DNA from: an archaeon
GTDB taxonomy: Archaea > Thermoproteota > Nitrososphaeria > Nitrososphaerales > JACAEJ01
Assembly: GCA_024256265.1 (NCBI GenBank)
Contig: JACGUK010000015.1
Span: forward strand, 1 to 27,301
Direction of reading: 5' to 3'
Length of the DNA stretch: 27,301 nucleotides
The position numbers and the translations under genes were made by a program. Below are positions 1-7,401 of the stretch, one piece after another. The notes under the pieces are model-generated. The model was given only the letters and a program-made list of their open reading frames with translations. It did no database searches and had not been told where the DNA came from. Position 1 is the first letter of the stretch. Each line of letters opens with the position of its first letter.

Positions 1-496
<496 letters not shown>

Positions 497-519
<23 letters not shown>

Positions 520-561
520 CGTCGGGATAAGGTCTCTCATAAGGCGCAAATACTATGCATG
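497..561 (+). repeat. 65-bp direct repeat, copy 1 (23S rRNA 3' end)
   Basis: Bases 497-561 are identical to 1414-1478. This copy includes the natural 3' terminus of 23S rRNA (CAGCCACTACCAATAGCTC) and its downstream spacer. The similarity can be stretched a little upstream with a 4-base gap (ACCATTT at 486-492 against 1407-1413). Confidence 0.95.
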
Positions 562-575
562 GCGATTGATGATAT

Positions 576-851
576 TTACATCCTATAGAAAGGATAGATA
601 GGAAGATACTTCTTTACCCGTAGTAATAATTCTACATATTTCTCCAATGTAGCGTGGGTTCTTTCATGTGGAAGATTATGGACGATTAACTCCTTCGTAG
701 TTAAGAGAGTAAGATAGTTAAGTTTTCTTTCAGGAGTTTTAGTTTCCTCTATGTAATCTGGGTGAAGAGAATTTATGAGTATCGACTTATTAGTAGAATC
801 GTACTTACTCCTTAGATGACTTTCTTCAGGGTAAATGGTAAAGTATCCCAA
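576..851 (-). CDS. Hypothetical protein, possibly a gene fragment
   Basis: This open frame of 91 codons has no ATG start: it opens with TTG at 851, and an in-frame stop lies only four codons upstream. The predicted protein is not one I recognise with confidence. The stretch ILINSLHPDY followed by a helical TLLTTKELIV resembles, by layout only, the C-terminal part of some GHKL-type (Hsp90-like) ATP-binding proteins, so it may be the tail of a longer gene left by recombination. The frame begins close to the inner edge of the 65-bp repeat cassette and points back towards the 23S gene. It could also be a chance frame. Function unknown. Confidence 0.3.
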   Translation of the reverse strand: MGYFTIYPEESHLRSKYDSTNKSILINSLHPDYIEETKTPERKLNYLTLLTTKELIVHNLPHERTHATLEKYVELLLRVKKYLPIYPFYRM

Positions 852-889
852 TAAAAGAATTTAATTTATTAGAACATAAAATCTATTTT

Positions 890-900
890 CCTTATATATG
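890..900 (+). promoter_or_regulatory. TATA box for the DUF4258/DUF2283 pair
   Basis: CCTTATATATG at 890-900 is centred about 33 bases upstream of the TTG start at 929. It matches an archaeal TATA element with a short or absent leader. Placement is by eye. Confidence 0.45.
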
Positions 901-928
901 ATAATCAGGATGATGAAAAAGAGCTGAT

Positions 929-1189
929 TTGTCCAGTGGTAGTAGGCGTCAAAAGCGAATACATATAACAGACCATGCAGTTAAGAGAATTCTAAGATAT
1001 GGACTAACTAAACGTCAAGTATTGTATGCGCTCAGGCATCCAGATGAAATAATTGTTGGATATAAGGGTCGAAAAGTTGCCCACAAATTTAAGAATAAGC
1101 ATATTATTAGAATAATTTTCGAGGAGAACGAGTTTATAACCGTGGTCACTGTATATCTTAGTAGGAGGGAAAGATATGTCAGCAAGTAA
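929..1189 (+). CDS. DUF4258 family protein (putative toxin component)
   Basis: An 86-residue basic protein with the DUF4258 layout: a histidine early on (HITDHAVKRILRYGLTKRQV), the HPDEIIVGYKG turn, then a basic strand and ending VVTVYLSRRERY. Members are compact RelE/BrnT-like folds often found beside small antitoxin-like partners, and a ribonuclease role is presumed rather than shown. The start used is TTG at 929, since no ATG lies in frame between it and the upstream stop. The last 14 bases overlap the next gene, so the two are probably translated together. The pair lies inside the cassette bracketed by the duplicated 23S end, as expected for an acquired stability module. Confidence 0.7.
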   Translation: MSSGSRRQKRIHITDHAVKRILRYGLTKRQVLYALRHPDEIIVGYKGRKVAHKFKNKHIIRIIFEENEFITVVTVYLSRRERYVSK

Positions 1190-1394
1190 AGCCCTAAAAG
1201 TTGACTACAGCCCTGATGTAGATGCCTTAATCATAACGCTAAGTGATGAAAAGCCAGAGTATGGAGAAGATATAGGTTCAGGCATCATCATTCACTATTC
1301 TAAAGATGCTAAGCCTGTTGAGGTAGAGATACTGAATGCCAGCGAAATCATTACATCATCCGTCCAAGCCATAATTCGAAGAGCGAAGTATTAA
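1176..1394 (+). CDS. DUF2283 family protein (putative antitoxin partner)
   Basis: A 72-residue protein with the DUF2283 pattern: VDYSPDVDALIITLSD, then an acidic segment, GIIIHYSKDAKPVEVEILNAS, and a helical end. DUF2283 proteins are small and commonly sit next to DUF4258 genes, which suggests a toxin-antitoxin-like pair; this is context-based inference. ATG 1176 lies inside the end of the upstream gene, preceded by AGGAGGGAAAG, a strong ribosome site. The stop at 1392-1394 is 19 bases before the second copy of the 23S-end repeat. Confidence 0.75.
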   Translation: MSASKALKVDYSPDVDALIITLSDEKPEYGEDIGSGIIIHYSKDAKPVEVEILNASEIITSSVQAIIRRAKY

Positions 1395-1413
1395 CATCAG
1401 AGAGGTACCATTT

Positions 1414-1478
1414 CAGCCACTACCAATAGCTCAAGGCGTCGGGATAAGGTCTCTCATAAGGCGCAAATACTATGCATG
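1414..1478 (+). repeat. 65-bp direct repeat, copy 2 (duplicated 23S 3' end)
   Basis: Identical base for base to 497-561 and in the same orientation. It includes a second copy of the 23S rRNA 3' terminus, detached from any rRNA body. Together the two copies bracket 562-1413, which holds the DUF4258/DUF2283 pair and the fragmentary minus-strand frame. Confidence 0.95.
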
Positions 1479-1621
1479 ACAATTTTTTAATCTGAATTTA
1501 AATTACCCTTACACTATAATCTATAGATTTAAACCTTGGTCATAAGTCGATAAAGGAGACTCTAGCCTCTTCCACTGATGATATAATAATTATAATCACT
1601 ATAGAATAATTCTTAAGAAGG

Positions 1622-1630
1622 CTTAAATCT
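1622..1630 (+). promoter_or_regulatory. Probable TATA box of tRNA-Ala
   Basis: CTTAAATCT lies about 28 bases before the mature 5' end at 1654 in an otherwise gene-free AT-rich stretch (1479-1653). This is the expected position for an archaeal tRNA promoter. Confidence 0.4.
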
Positions 1631-1677
1631 ATAGGCAAGATGTTTTATTTTATGGGCCGGTAGTTCAGTGGTAGAAT

Positions 1678-1692
1678 TGTTCAAACTCTAAT
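1678..1692 (+). other. Non-canonical 15-nt tRNA intron
   Basis: The intron (TGTTCAAACTCTAAT) is defined by the bulge-helix-bulge described for tRNA-Ala. It lies between mature positions 25 and 26 rather than at 37/38. Without removal, position 26 and the anticodon stem cannot be joined. The inner hairpin is minimal: two base pairs and a 4-base loop. Confidence 0.85.
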
Positions 1693-1724
1693 ACCCGACT
1701 TGCACTCGGGCGGTCGTGGGTTCA

Positions 1725-1740
1725 AATCCCACCCGGTCCA
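1725..1740 (+). repeat. 16-bp direct repeat, copy 1 (tRNA-Ala 3' end; putative attachment site)
   Basis: AATCCCACCCGGTCCA at the tRNA 3' end occurs again, identically and in the same orientation, at 2915-2930. Integrative elements commonly use tRNA 3' ends as attachment sites, which fits the Nmad3 segment in between. Confidence 0.8.
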
Positions 1741-2021
1741 CTACCATTTTCGATCTGTTTTAGGCATATTTAGGGCACAAAATGGACATTAGCTGAGTAG
1801 ACAACGGTTCAAACCTAAGCCCCCACCTTTGGCGCACTCCCATGACACAAAACTTCAGCTTGACGTTAGTTCAAATCAGTTCCGATATCTCTGCTTAGGA
1901 ATCTCCTTATACCATCGGAGAAAGAGGTTGAGCAGAGTCTTTCTGCCTGACATGCCAACATTGAGTCAGACTTACGGGCATCGCATCCCAACTAACAGAA
2001 CGCAAATCGGCTGACAAATGT
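1741..2021. other. Gene-free stretch inside the tRNA-Ala island
   Basis: I see no supported gene here. A 61-codon frame (1829-2014, plus strand) lacks a ribosome site and recognisable motifs. The stretch may be degraded mobile DNA, but nothing identifiable remains. Confidence 0.4.
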
Positions 2022-2747
2022 TCATCTTTGAAAACCATCTAAATACTGTAGCAGACCCTGAAGTTTTTGATTTTCGCTCATTAGGGTCCAGCGATACCAA
2101 AGCCTATCTTCTTTCGTTAGTGGACGACCCTTAATCGTGGTTAATAGTTTCATGCAGGTCTCTGTAAGTAAAAGCGGTTTTTCGGAGGAGCTTAGAGGCA
2201 CGGCAATGCCAAGTAGTTTCGATGTATCATCTCCTTTAAAGAGAAGATGTGGTTTTCCACGAGCTATATCCCCACGAAGGATATGCGCATTCATAGCGTA
2301 ATCTTTTTCAACTTTTTCACGGTTTCTCGCGATCTCATCTGCCGTAAGAGTTTCTTTTAATCTAAAGAAGCTTATAATATACATTCCCCAGTCGGGGTTT
2401 ATCCAAGGCTTTCTTAATTTTGGTTCTCCCTTGTAGACTAACGCTGCCATGAAGAAGAGAAAATCTCCTGCACGAAGGCTTCTCATCTCTCCCATTTCGT
2501 TGAAACGCTTTACATGTCCATAGGTGAAAGTAGCCCATTCAGGGTCATTATGAACTTCACAATCCCTCACTCTCTCTGGAACATACTCGGCAAGACCGAG
2601 GGAACGATAGGTTGTTGGTGGATTAATGCCCTCTTCTGAAAGTATTGGTAGAAACTTAAAGCTACCGTCAGAAAAGATGGGGCTATGAAAACCTTCTGCT
2701 TTCTTACTCTTGCTTGCCCCTACATTTAAGATGAGACCCTTAGTCAA
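2022..2747 (-). CDS. Nmad3 (nucleotide modification associated domain 3) family protein
   Basis: From residue 1 the protein follows the Nmad3 pattern: LILNVGASKSKKAEGFHSPI, SDGSFKFLPI, a TYRSL segment, the conserved VHNDPEWATFTYG, LRAGDFLFFMAALVYK, then MYIISFFRLKE and a C-terminal LLFKGDD. Nmad proteins are linked by genome context to hypermodified DNA bases, so a role in base modification or in handling modified nucleotides is a family-level inference. The frame stays open to an ATG at 2948, but that extension would translate the duplicated tRNA-Ala end. A TTG at 2745-2747, preceded by GAGGAGAAAAG, starts exactly at the domain and is preferred (241 aa). The gene sits alone between two copies of the tRNA-Ala 3' end, with no modification enzymes beside it. 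It is probably acquired. Confidence 0.75.
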   Translation of the reverse strand: MTKGLILNVGASKSKKAEGFHSPIFSDGSFKFLPILSEEGINPPTTYRSLGLAEYVPERVRDCEVHNDPEWATFTYGHVKRFNEMGEMRSLRAGDFLFFMAALVYKGEPKLRKPWINPDWGMYIISFFRLKETLTADEIARNREKVEKDYAMNAHILRGDIARGKPHLLFKGDDTSKLLGIAVPLSSSEKPLLLTETCMKLLTTIKGRPLTKEDRLWYRWTLMSENQKLQGLLQYLDGFQR

Positions 2748-2914
2748 CTTTTCTCCTCTAAACGCTATTCCTTCACGTAGTGTGAAATAAATACCTTTCG
2801 AGCATGTGTTCTTGTACGTCGGCTGGTCGGTAACCCTTAGGCTAACGCAACGAAACAGGCAGACAATCGCTATTCTAACGCTATAAAATACTGCGAACAT
2901 GGAAACGTATATGG

Positions 2915-2930
2915 AATCCCACCCGGTCCA
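2915..2930 (+). repeat. 16-bp direct repeat, copy 2 (duplicated tRNA-Ala 3' end)
   Basis: AATCCCACCCGGTCCA, identical to 1725-1740, is isolated from any tRNA body. It marks the far edge of the segment carrying the Nmad3 gene. The bases on either side differ from those at copy 1, so the shared stretch is exactly 16 bases. Confidence 0.8.
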
Positions 2931-3077
2931 TTCATTTAGTATATTCAATATTCCATCTCACTTCTAATCTCCTCTGATTAAAAAATGGAAGGATGAGGTT
3001 AGCCTTTAAGGATTTGACTCAAATTTCAGCTTAATCCTCAACATCTTTATGGTCTGCTAAATCAAATTTATTTTCAT

Positions 3078-3281
3078 CTATTCACGTATGACTTCGAAGG
3101 CTATCTTAGTCCTCGCTTGATACTCAAAAACCTTTTCTTCTTTTACGATCATGCTGAAGCTAATAACTTCAACCCATCGAATCTCTCTAACTGTCTCTGC
3201 AGCCACCTCGACTGCATTCTTGGCAGCTTCTGTGAAATCCTTATTAGATCTGCCTATAACCTCTATAAGCTTGTACACCAA
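3078..3281 (-). CDS. Dodecin family flavin-binding protein
   Basis: A 67-residue protein with the dodecin signature: VYKLIEVIGRSNKDFTEAAK, a helix AVEVAAETVREIRWVEVI, and a final strand that includes YQARTKIAFEVI. Dodecins assemble as hollow dodecamers that store or buffer riboflavin, FMN or FAD in the cytoplasm. The length equals the family norm (65-70 aa), and the helix residue W37, expected to stack on the isoalloxazine ring, is present (REIRWVEV). It is a single gene, 130 bases from the attachment-site copy at 2930, pointing towards it. Confidence 0.9.
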   Translation of the reverse strand: MVYKLIEVIGRSNKDFTEAAKNAVEVAAETVREIRWVEVISFSMIVKEEKVFEYQARTKIAFEVIRE

Positions 3282-3383
3282 CCCAAATTACCTATGCCAT
3301 AATCTAAACCTTTGCATAAAAACATACCTTAGAAGTTCATATGATATCTGAGTCTTTAAATATAGATAGATAAAAGCAGTTGC

Positions 3384-3621
3384 ATGGTCGATATCTTTCA
3401 AATAGTTGGATTTGTAGCATTGATTGCTTCATCATTAGGCTTCTTTCCTCAAGTTGTAAAAACTTTCAAGACAAAGAAGGCTGAAGATATTTCACTTCAT
3501 ACGTTGTTTATCTTGATATGGTTTTAGTATATCTGATCTTTTCATTATTTTGACAAATTTGATAATTCTTGTTCTAGTATTCATGCTTACATTAATGAAA
3601 TTGTCATATAGGAGGTATTAA
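3384..3621 (+). pseudogene. SemiSWEET (PQ-loop) sugar transporter, decayed
   Basis: Frame 1 from ATG 3384 encodes a clear SemiSWEET first half: VGFVALIASSLGFFPQVVKT followed by a KTKKAEDISLH segment, the PQ-loop motif. It then runs into TAG at 3525. The next frame (open 3517-3618) continues with the third helix, SDLFIILTNLIILVLVFML, and ends in a basic tail before TAA 3619. Compared with the usual three-helix, ~85-95-residue family members, about 10 residues around the middle helix are missing at the frame break. A small internal deletion therefore best explains the loss. The gene lies on the opposite strand just beyond the stop of the last CODH accessory gene. An assembly error is the alternative. 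Confidence 0.65.
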
Positions 3622-3624
3622 AAA

Positions 3625-4416
3625 TTAGGTGTAATATTTTATCAGAATTTTCTTTATATCATCTATGGCTTTTATAGCTGGAGAATCAGGGGCAAAATCA
3701 ATAGGTGCAATTCTGAGCATATCAGACTTAGCTATAGCATCATCGTAAGGAATAATGCCAATTATTGGAATGCTTATTTTGTTTAGCATATTGTCAAGAA
3801 ATTTCTTCTCTTCCTCATCTCTTACTTTATTTCCTACAGCAAATATTGAATTCACTTTTATATCATTGGCAAGCCTTGAAATTCTTTTAGCAGTCTCTAT
3901 AGATTGCATCCTTGGCTCAACAACGCTTAAAATGGCATCAACCCCTTTAACAGTACCTCTTCCTAGATGCTCAAGCCCAGCCTCCATGTCCATTATGACA
4001 AAATCCTTTCTATTGATCAAGATGTGCCTTAGTAAAGCTCTTAACAATGAGTTTGCAGGGCACATACAACCAGAACCACCAGACTTAACAGTCCCCATTA
4101 CAATGAGCCTAGTATTTTCAGGACCTGGCACTCCGTACTTCTCAGCTATATCATGAACAGTTGGTGTTAGGCTGAAGACAGAGCCTAAAGAGCCAGGTCT
4201 TGCTCCTGTCCTCTCCTCGATCAGATCATAGTTTTCACATATAGGGATTATTTTCGAAGAAATATCTTGATCTATACCTAAAACAGAAGAAAGGTTCATG
4301 GCTGGGTCTGCGTCTATTACAATAACATTGTAACCATCCTTAGCTAAGAGCCTTGCAAGGACCCCAGCTAAAGTAGTCTTACCAACCCCTCCCTTTCCAG
4401 CTATGGCTAATTTCAT
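3625..4416 (-). CDS. cooC: CooC-type nickel-insertion ATPase (second copy)
   Basis: A 263-residue MinD/ParA-like ATPase. It has the deviant Walker A GKGGVGKTT (residues 7-15), IDADPAMN (35-41), the metal-binding CxC pair C117/C119 in GSGCMCPAN, and the CooC hallmark DMEAGLEHLGRGT (143-155). CooC dimers bind nickel through the CxC pair and use ATP hydrolysis to mature the C-cluster of carbon monoxide dehydrogenase. It is the last gene of the long cdh operon, 18 bases after the first CooC. Its own sequence differs considerably from that neighbour, so this is an old duplication rather than a recent copy. In methanogens one such gene lies between cdhC and cdhD; here both are at the operon end. 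Confidence 0.88.
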   Translation of the reverse strand: MKLAIAGKGGVGKTTLAGVLARLLAKDGYNVIVIDADPAMNLSSVLGIDQDISSKIIPICENYDLIEERTGARPGSLGSVFSLTPTVHDIAEKYGVPGPENTRLIVMGTVKSGGSGCMCPANSLLRALLRHILINRKDFVIMDMEAGLEHLGRGTVKGVDAILSVVEPRMQSIETAKRISRLANDIKVNSIFAVGNKVRDEEEKKFLDNMLNKISIPIIGIIPYDDAIAKSDMLRIAPIDFAPDSPAIKAIDDIKKILIKYYT

Positions 4417-4434
4417 GTATTAGATCACTAAAGA

Positions 4435-5217
4435 TTAAGTTTTGATCAGCTGAAGAAGAAGCCCATTTACAAGCTCATTGATGGCTTTTAAAGCTATGGA
4501 TGAAGAGGGTAGATCTAACAAAGGCTTTCCTTCTATGTTAAATTGCTGGATCAAAGGGTCTTCAGGGATTATGCCCACACAATCTATCTCAGATGTTTTT
4601 ATCACCTCTTCTATCCTCCCTTCCATCGAAGGAGTTACCCTATTCACAATTAGGAGGATCTTGCCTATGTTTATGTTCAGTTCTTTGCAGAGTTCTTTTA
4701 TCCTTTTTGCTGTTCTAGCACCATTGATGGTCGGGTCTGTGGCAACTAAAAGTAAGTCTATATCTCTAGTGGTTCTTCTGCTGAAATGCTCAAGCCCAGC
4801 CTCTGTATCCATCAATACCAAAGGGTAATTTTGAGAGACTGAATCTAATATTTTTCTTAATACATTGTTGATGAAGCAGTAACAGCCAGGTCCTTCAGGT
4901 CTTCCCATGACTATCAAATCATAATCATCACTCTCTATAATAGAGCTTTGAATAAGATAGTTCAAGTATTCTTCCTTTGGATGCTCTGGTGAAAGATTAT
5001 CTTTGTTCTTAAGAAATCTTTCTCTTACATCTCCTATCGTATTTTCTATCTTTATTCCTAAAGCCTCGTTCAAATTAGAGTTTGGATCAGCATCTATTAC
5101 AAGCATAGGTTCTACTTTTTTACTCAGAATCTTTATCAGAAGGGCTGTGATTGTTGTCTTACCAGTCCCTCCTTTCCCTGATACTGCTATGCTAAAGGTC
5201 AATTTATCTCTTCCCAT
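4435..5217 (-). CDS. cooC: CooC-type nickel-insertion ATPase (first copy)
   Basis: A MinD/ParA-like ATPase with Walker A SGKGGTGKTT, IDADPNSN, a CxC pair (GPGCYCFINN) and DTEAGLEHFSRRT. With ATG at 5217 the protein has 260 residues and the cysteines fall at 112 and 114. An in-frame ATG at 5250 would add 11 residues before the domain and overlap the upstream CooT-like gene more deeply, so 5217 is preferred; it overlaps that gene's end by 14 bases, which suggests coupled translation. The role is ATP-dependent nickel delivery to the CODH C-cluster. Having two different CooCs in one operon may reflect separate targets, for example the CdhA C-cluster and the CdhC A-cluster, which also contains nickel. 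That division is speculation. Confidence 0.88.
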   Translation of the reverse strand: MGRDKLTFSIAVSGKGGTGKTTITALLIKILSKKVEPMLVIDADPNSNLNEALGIKIENTIGDVRERFLKNKDNLSPEHPKEEYLNYLIQSSIIESDDYDLIVMGRPEGPGCYCFINNVLRKILDSVSQNYPLVLMDTEAGLEHFSRRTTRDIDLLLVATDPTINGARTAKRIKELCKELNINIGKILLIVNRVTPSMEGRIEEVIKTSEIDCVGIIPEDPLIQQFNIEGKPLLDLPSSSIALKAINELVNGLLLQLIKT

Positions 5218-5548
5218 ACTTCTTCCATAGTGTGCGAACAGCCTCATCACCAGAAGCTTTTATCTCCTCCCAAAGAGCCTCCAATTCTTTATCGTAAACT
5301 TTCTTAGAATCACATCTATGACAAGCATCCAAGAACTTATTTATTTTAATGATAAGAGGCGAGCTTACCAATTTTAAGATTTCTGAATTTACATCCACTT
5401 CTTCTATTATGGCTCCATGAATTTTTATGGCTCCTCCAAGTATATCTTTCAGTAAGACATAATCATCGCTAACTTTTGCGTAGACTATATCCTCTCCGAT
5501 CTTTTGCTCCTTCTCACCTTCTTTGTTGATGACTTTGAATTCACACAA
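5204..5548 (-). CDS. cooT: CooT-like nickel-binding protein with C-terminal extension
   Basis: The first ~60 residues match the small CooT family: start MCEFKVINKEG, then GEDIVYAKVSDDYVLLKDIL, GAIKIHGAIIEEVDVNSEIL. CooT is a small nickel protein of CODH operons in which Cys2 binds the metal. An ATG at 5560 gives MVIILCEFKV, but the TTG at 5546-5548, preceded by GGTGAT (5553-5558), places the cysteine at position 2 as in the family; that start is used here (114 aa). About 50 residues follow that are absent from the usual ~65-residue CooT, with a CHRC motif (C76/C79) and a charged helix. Gene order AOR-CooT-CooC-CooC ties it to CODH maturation. The CooT assignment is by pattern and context. Confidence 0.7.
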   Translation of the reverse strand: MCEFKVINKEGEKEQKIGEDIVYAKVSDDYVLLKDILGGAIKIHGAIIEEVDVNSEILKLVSSPLIIKINKFLDACHRCDSKKVYDKELEALWEEIKASGDEAVRTLWKKYGKR

Positions 5549-5598
5549 GATTATCACCATTTATATTGTTAAAGAAGTTATTAAGTTATAGGATTATC

Positions 5599-7401
5599 TC
5601 ATTTAAGAAGCTCTCTTAAAGCCTTCTCCTCAGGCTTTAGATGAAGTCCTTCTCCCTCTCTTTTCTTTATGTAATAATTTATCATGCTTTTAATCTTTTT
5701 AACTTCAAGCTTACCATGAGGAGTCTGAACCTCAAAGATTCTTTTAGGTAATTTCTGCTCTCCTAATTCGAATCCTTCCCTAACCTTAAATTTGTATAAG
5801 TTATGAAATATCTCTTTGCCCATCTTCATCAATTCATCTTGAGCCTTATCTATCCCCAAAGTTTTAAGAGCCTCACACACAACTTCCTTACTATAGATTC
5901 TTCTTGCAAAGTAGCATACTCCTAAAGAATAAAGAACGTAAAGCCAGTCTTCTTGATCTATCAAGAAGTCAACTATCTGCTCAATGCTCATAGGCTGATT
6001 CATAATCTTCTGATCTATACTATAGCCAGAGTTGCTGAGATGTGAGTGCCTTGCTCCTACTAAAGGTCCTAATATGGCTCCATAACCAGTTATGTACCCA
6101 GCCATACCATTATTACCTAATGCCATAGCATAGTCTCTTCCACCATACTTCTCAGAAGCTGCTACTACACCTTGTGCTAACTTGGCATAGAATTTGTTCT
6201 TCATCTCTACTATATTGTCGATGATTCTCATATATGCTTCAGTGTCTCCCCATACAGGTTTTATCCCTAGAGTTTCATCAAGAGTTATTCTACCTTCTTC
6301 AAAGGCTTCTGTAGTCCATGCCAATACTGTTCCTATCATCATAGCATCCACACCGAGGTTTTCACAATGATTTATGAGAAGAATCAAATCCCTTTTGTCT
6401 CTTAATAAAAGGTTGCTTCCCAATGCGTACATAGGTTCATAATTGTAAGGGACTAGAACTTCTTCATGAAATATCTCTTTTCTACCTCTTTCATGCTCAG
6501 GGGCAAAGCTCGTCTTTAATCCTGCTAAATGTATGCATGCTATAGGGCAACCAGGGCATGAAATCTTTCTCCTCAACAAGGACTCAGCAATAGCTTCCCC
6601 TGATACACTATCAGCATCCTTGAACCTTGATTCTTTAAAATTATGAGTAGGCAAAGCTCCTAGCTCATTAAGCTCAAGCATATTAGCTGATGTTCCTAAA
6701 TAATGATACTTTGACATCTCATCACTTTTAACAACTTTGTGATGCAACTTTTCATACATCTCCTTCACAGCCAATGGATTCTCTAATGAAATCTCGCCTC
6801 TTCCTAAGATCGATATGGCTTTCAGCTTCTTGCTTCCAAATATGGCACCAAGACCTAATCTTCCAAAATGATGGTATCTATCTACTATTACATTACTGTA
6901 ATATACTAAATTCTCTCCAGCCTTTCCACAACTTATTACACTCTTCATGCCTTCATAGTTGCTTTCTCTAAGAGCTTTTTCAACATCTAAAGGTGATAAA
7001 CCCCAAAGAGAATCAGCCATCTCAACTTTTACTTTATCATCTATTATCTTTACAACAACTGGATGCTCAGATGCTCCATGAATAACCAATGCACCATAAC
7101 CAGCAAATCTTAGCGCACTTGCAAAATGACCTCCAGAATGAGACTCTCCTAGGTTTTTTGTCAAAGGAGACTTGAACATAGCCACAGCCTTGACCATGCA
7201 TGGAAATATACCAGTCATGTAACCTGCAGCAAAGATTATTGGTGCTTCAGGGGAGAAGGGGTCTATGCCTGATCTTGCTTCTTCAAGAAGAAGTTTTGAA
7301 GCTATTCCTGAACCACCAAGATATTTTGAGAATAAATCTGGTCTATCCACTACATTACTCGATCTTTCAGAAAGATCGATGTAAAGAATTCTACTCAGCA
7401 A
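5599..7401 (-). CDS. aor: Aldehyde:ferredoxin oxidoreductase (tungsten-pterin family)
   Basis: A 600-residue protein of normal AOR length. N-terminal pterin-binding residues include GGSGIASKLL and NLGESHSGGHFASALRFAGY. The single 4Fe-4S cluster is supplied by C282, C285, C289 (CPGCPIAC) and C496 (SLGVCYFAR). The enzyme interconverts aldehydes and carboxylic acids with ferredoxin, using tungsten (or molybdenum) bis-pterin. The start is TTG at 7401, immediately after the stop of the ferredoxin gene and preceded by GGAGATGAAATGA. The substrate cannot be read from sequence. Placed behind CODH/ACS it could reduce acetate to acetaldehyde or dispose of reducing power as reduced ferredoxin. This is inference from context. 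It may belong to a WOR-type subgroup rather than classical AOR. Confidence 0.92.
   Translation of the reverse strand: MLSRILYIDLSERSSNVVDRPDLFSKYLGGSGIASKLLLEEARSGIDPFSPEAPIIFAAGYMTGIFPCMVKAVAMFKSPLTKNLGESHSGGHFASALRFAGYGALVIHGASEHPVVVKIIDDKVKVEMADSLWGLSPLDVEKALRESNYEGMKSVISCGKAGENLVYYSNVIVDRYHHFGRLGLGAIFGSKKLKAISILGRGEISLENPLAVKEMYEKLHHKVVKSDEMSKYHYLGTSANMLELNELGALPTHNFKESRFKDADSVSGEAIAESLLRRKISCPGCPIACIHLAGLKTSFAPEHERGRKEIFHEEVLVPYNYEPMYALGSNLLLRDKRDLILLINHCENLGVDAMMIGTVLAWTTEAFEEGRITLDETLGIKPVWGDTEAYMRIIDNIVEMKNKFYAKLAQGVVAASEKYGGRDYAMALGNNGMAGYITGYGAILGPLVGARHSHLSNSGYSIDQKIMNQPMSIEQIVDFLIDQEDWLYVLYSLGVCYFARRIYSKEVVCEALKTLGIDKAQDELMKMGKEIFHNLYKFKVREGFELGEQKLPKRIFEVQTPHGKLEVKKIKSMINYYIKKREGEGLHLKPEEKALRELLK

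Larger units (their letters stand above)
1654..1740 (+). tRNA. tRNA-Ala(UGC) with 15-nt intron at 25/26
   Basis: The cloverleaf is complete: acceptor GGGCCGG (1654-1660) pairs with CCGGTCC (1733-1739), including the G3:U70 alanine identity pair, and discriminator A is 1740. The D arm is 1663-1677. The anticodon stem CCCGA/TCGGG (1694-1698/1706-1710) encloses loop CTTGCAC with anticodon TGC. The T arm is 1716-1732. Fifteen extra bases sit between the D stem and the anticodon stem. They form a bulge-helix-bulge: helix TAGA (1672-1675) with TCTA (1687-1690), 3-base bulges ATT (1676-1678) and ATA (1691-1693), and outer pairs GG/CC. Cutting after the second base of each bulge removes 1678-1692 and leaves a normal 72-nt tRNA. 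The 3' end doubles as a putative attachment site (repeat at 2915-2930). Confidence 0.95.

Noticed and set aside
907..925. C/D-box small RNA (GATGATG followed by CTGA)
   Set aside because: Only 8 bases separate the boxes and no second pair of boxes is found at suitable spacing.
1829..2014. 61-codon plus-strand frame in the tRNA-Ala island
   Set aside because: No ribosome site, promoter or recognisable motif, and the composition does not look coding.
2748..2948. N-terminal 67-residue extension of the Nmad3 gene
   Set aside because: It reads through the duplicated tRNA-Ala end, lacks domain similarity, and a TTG with a strong ribosome site starts exactly at the domain.
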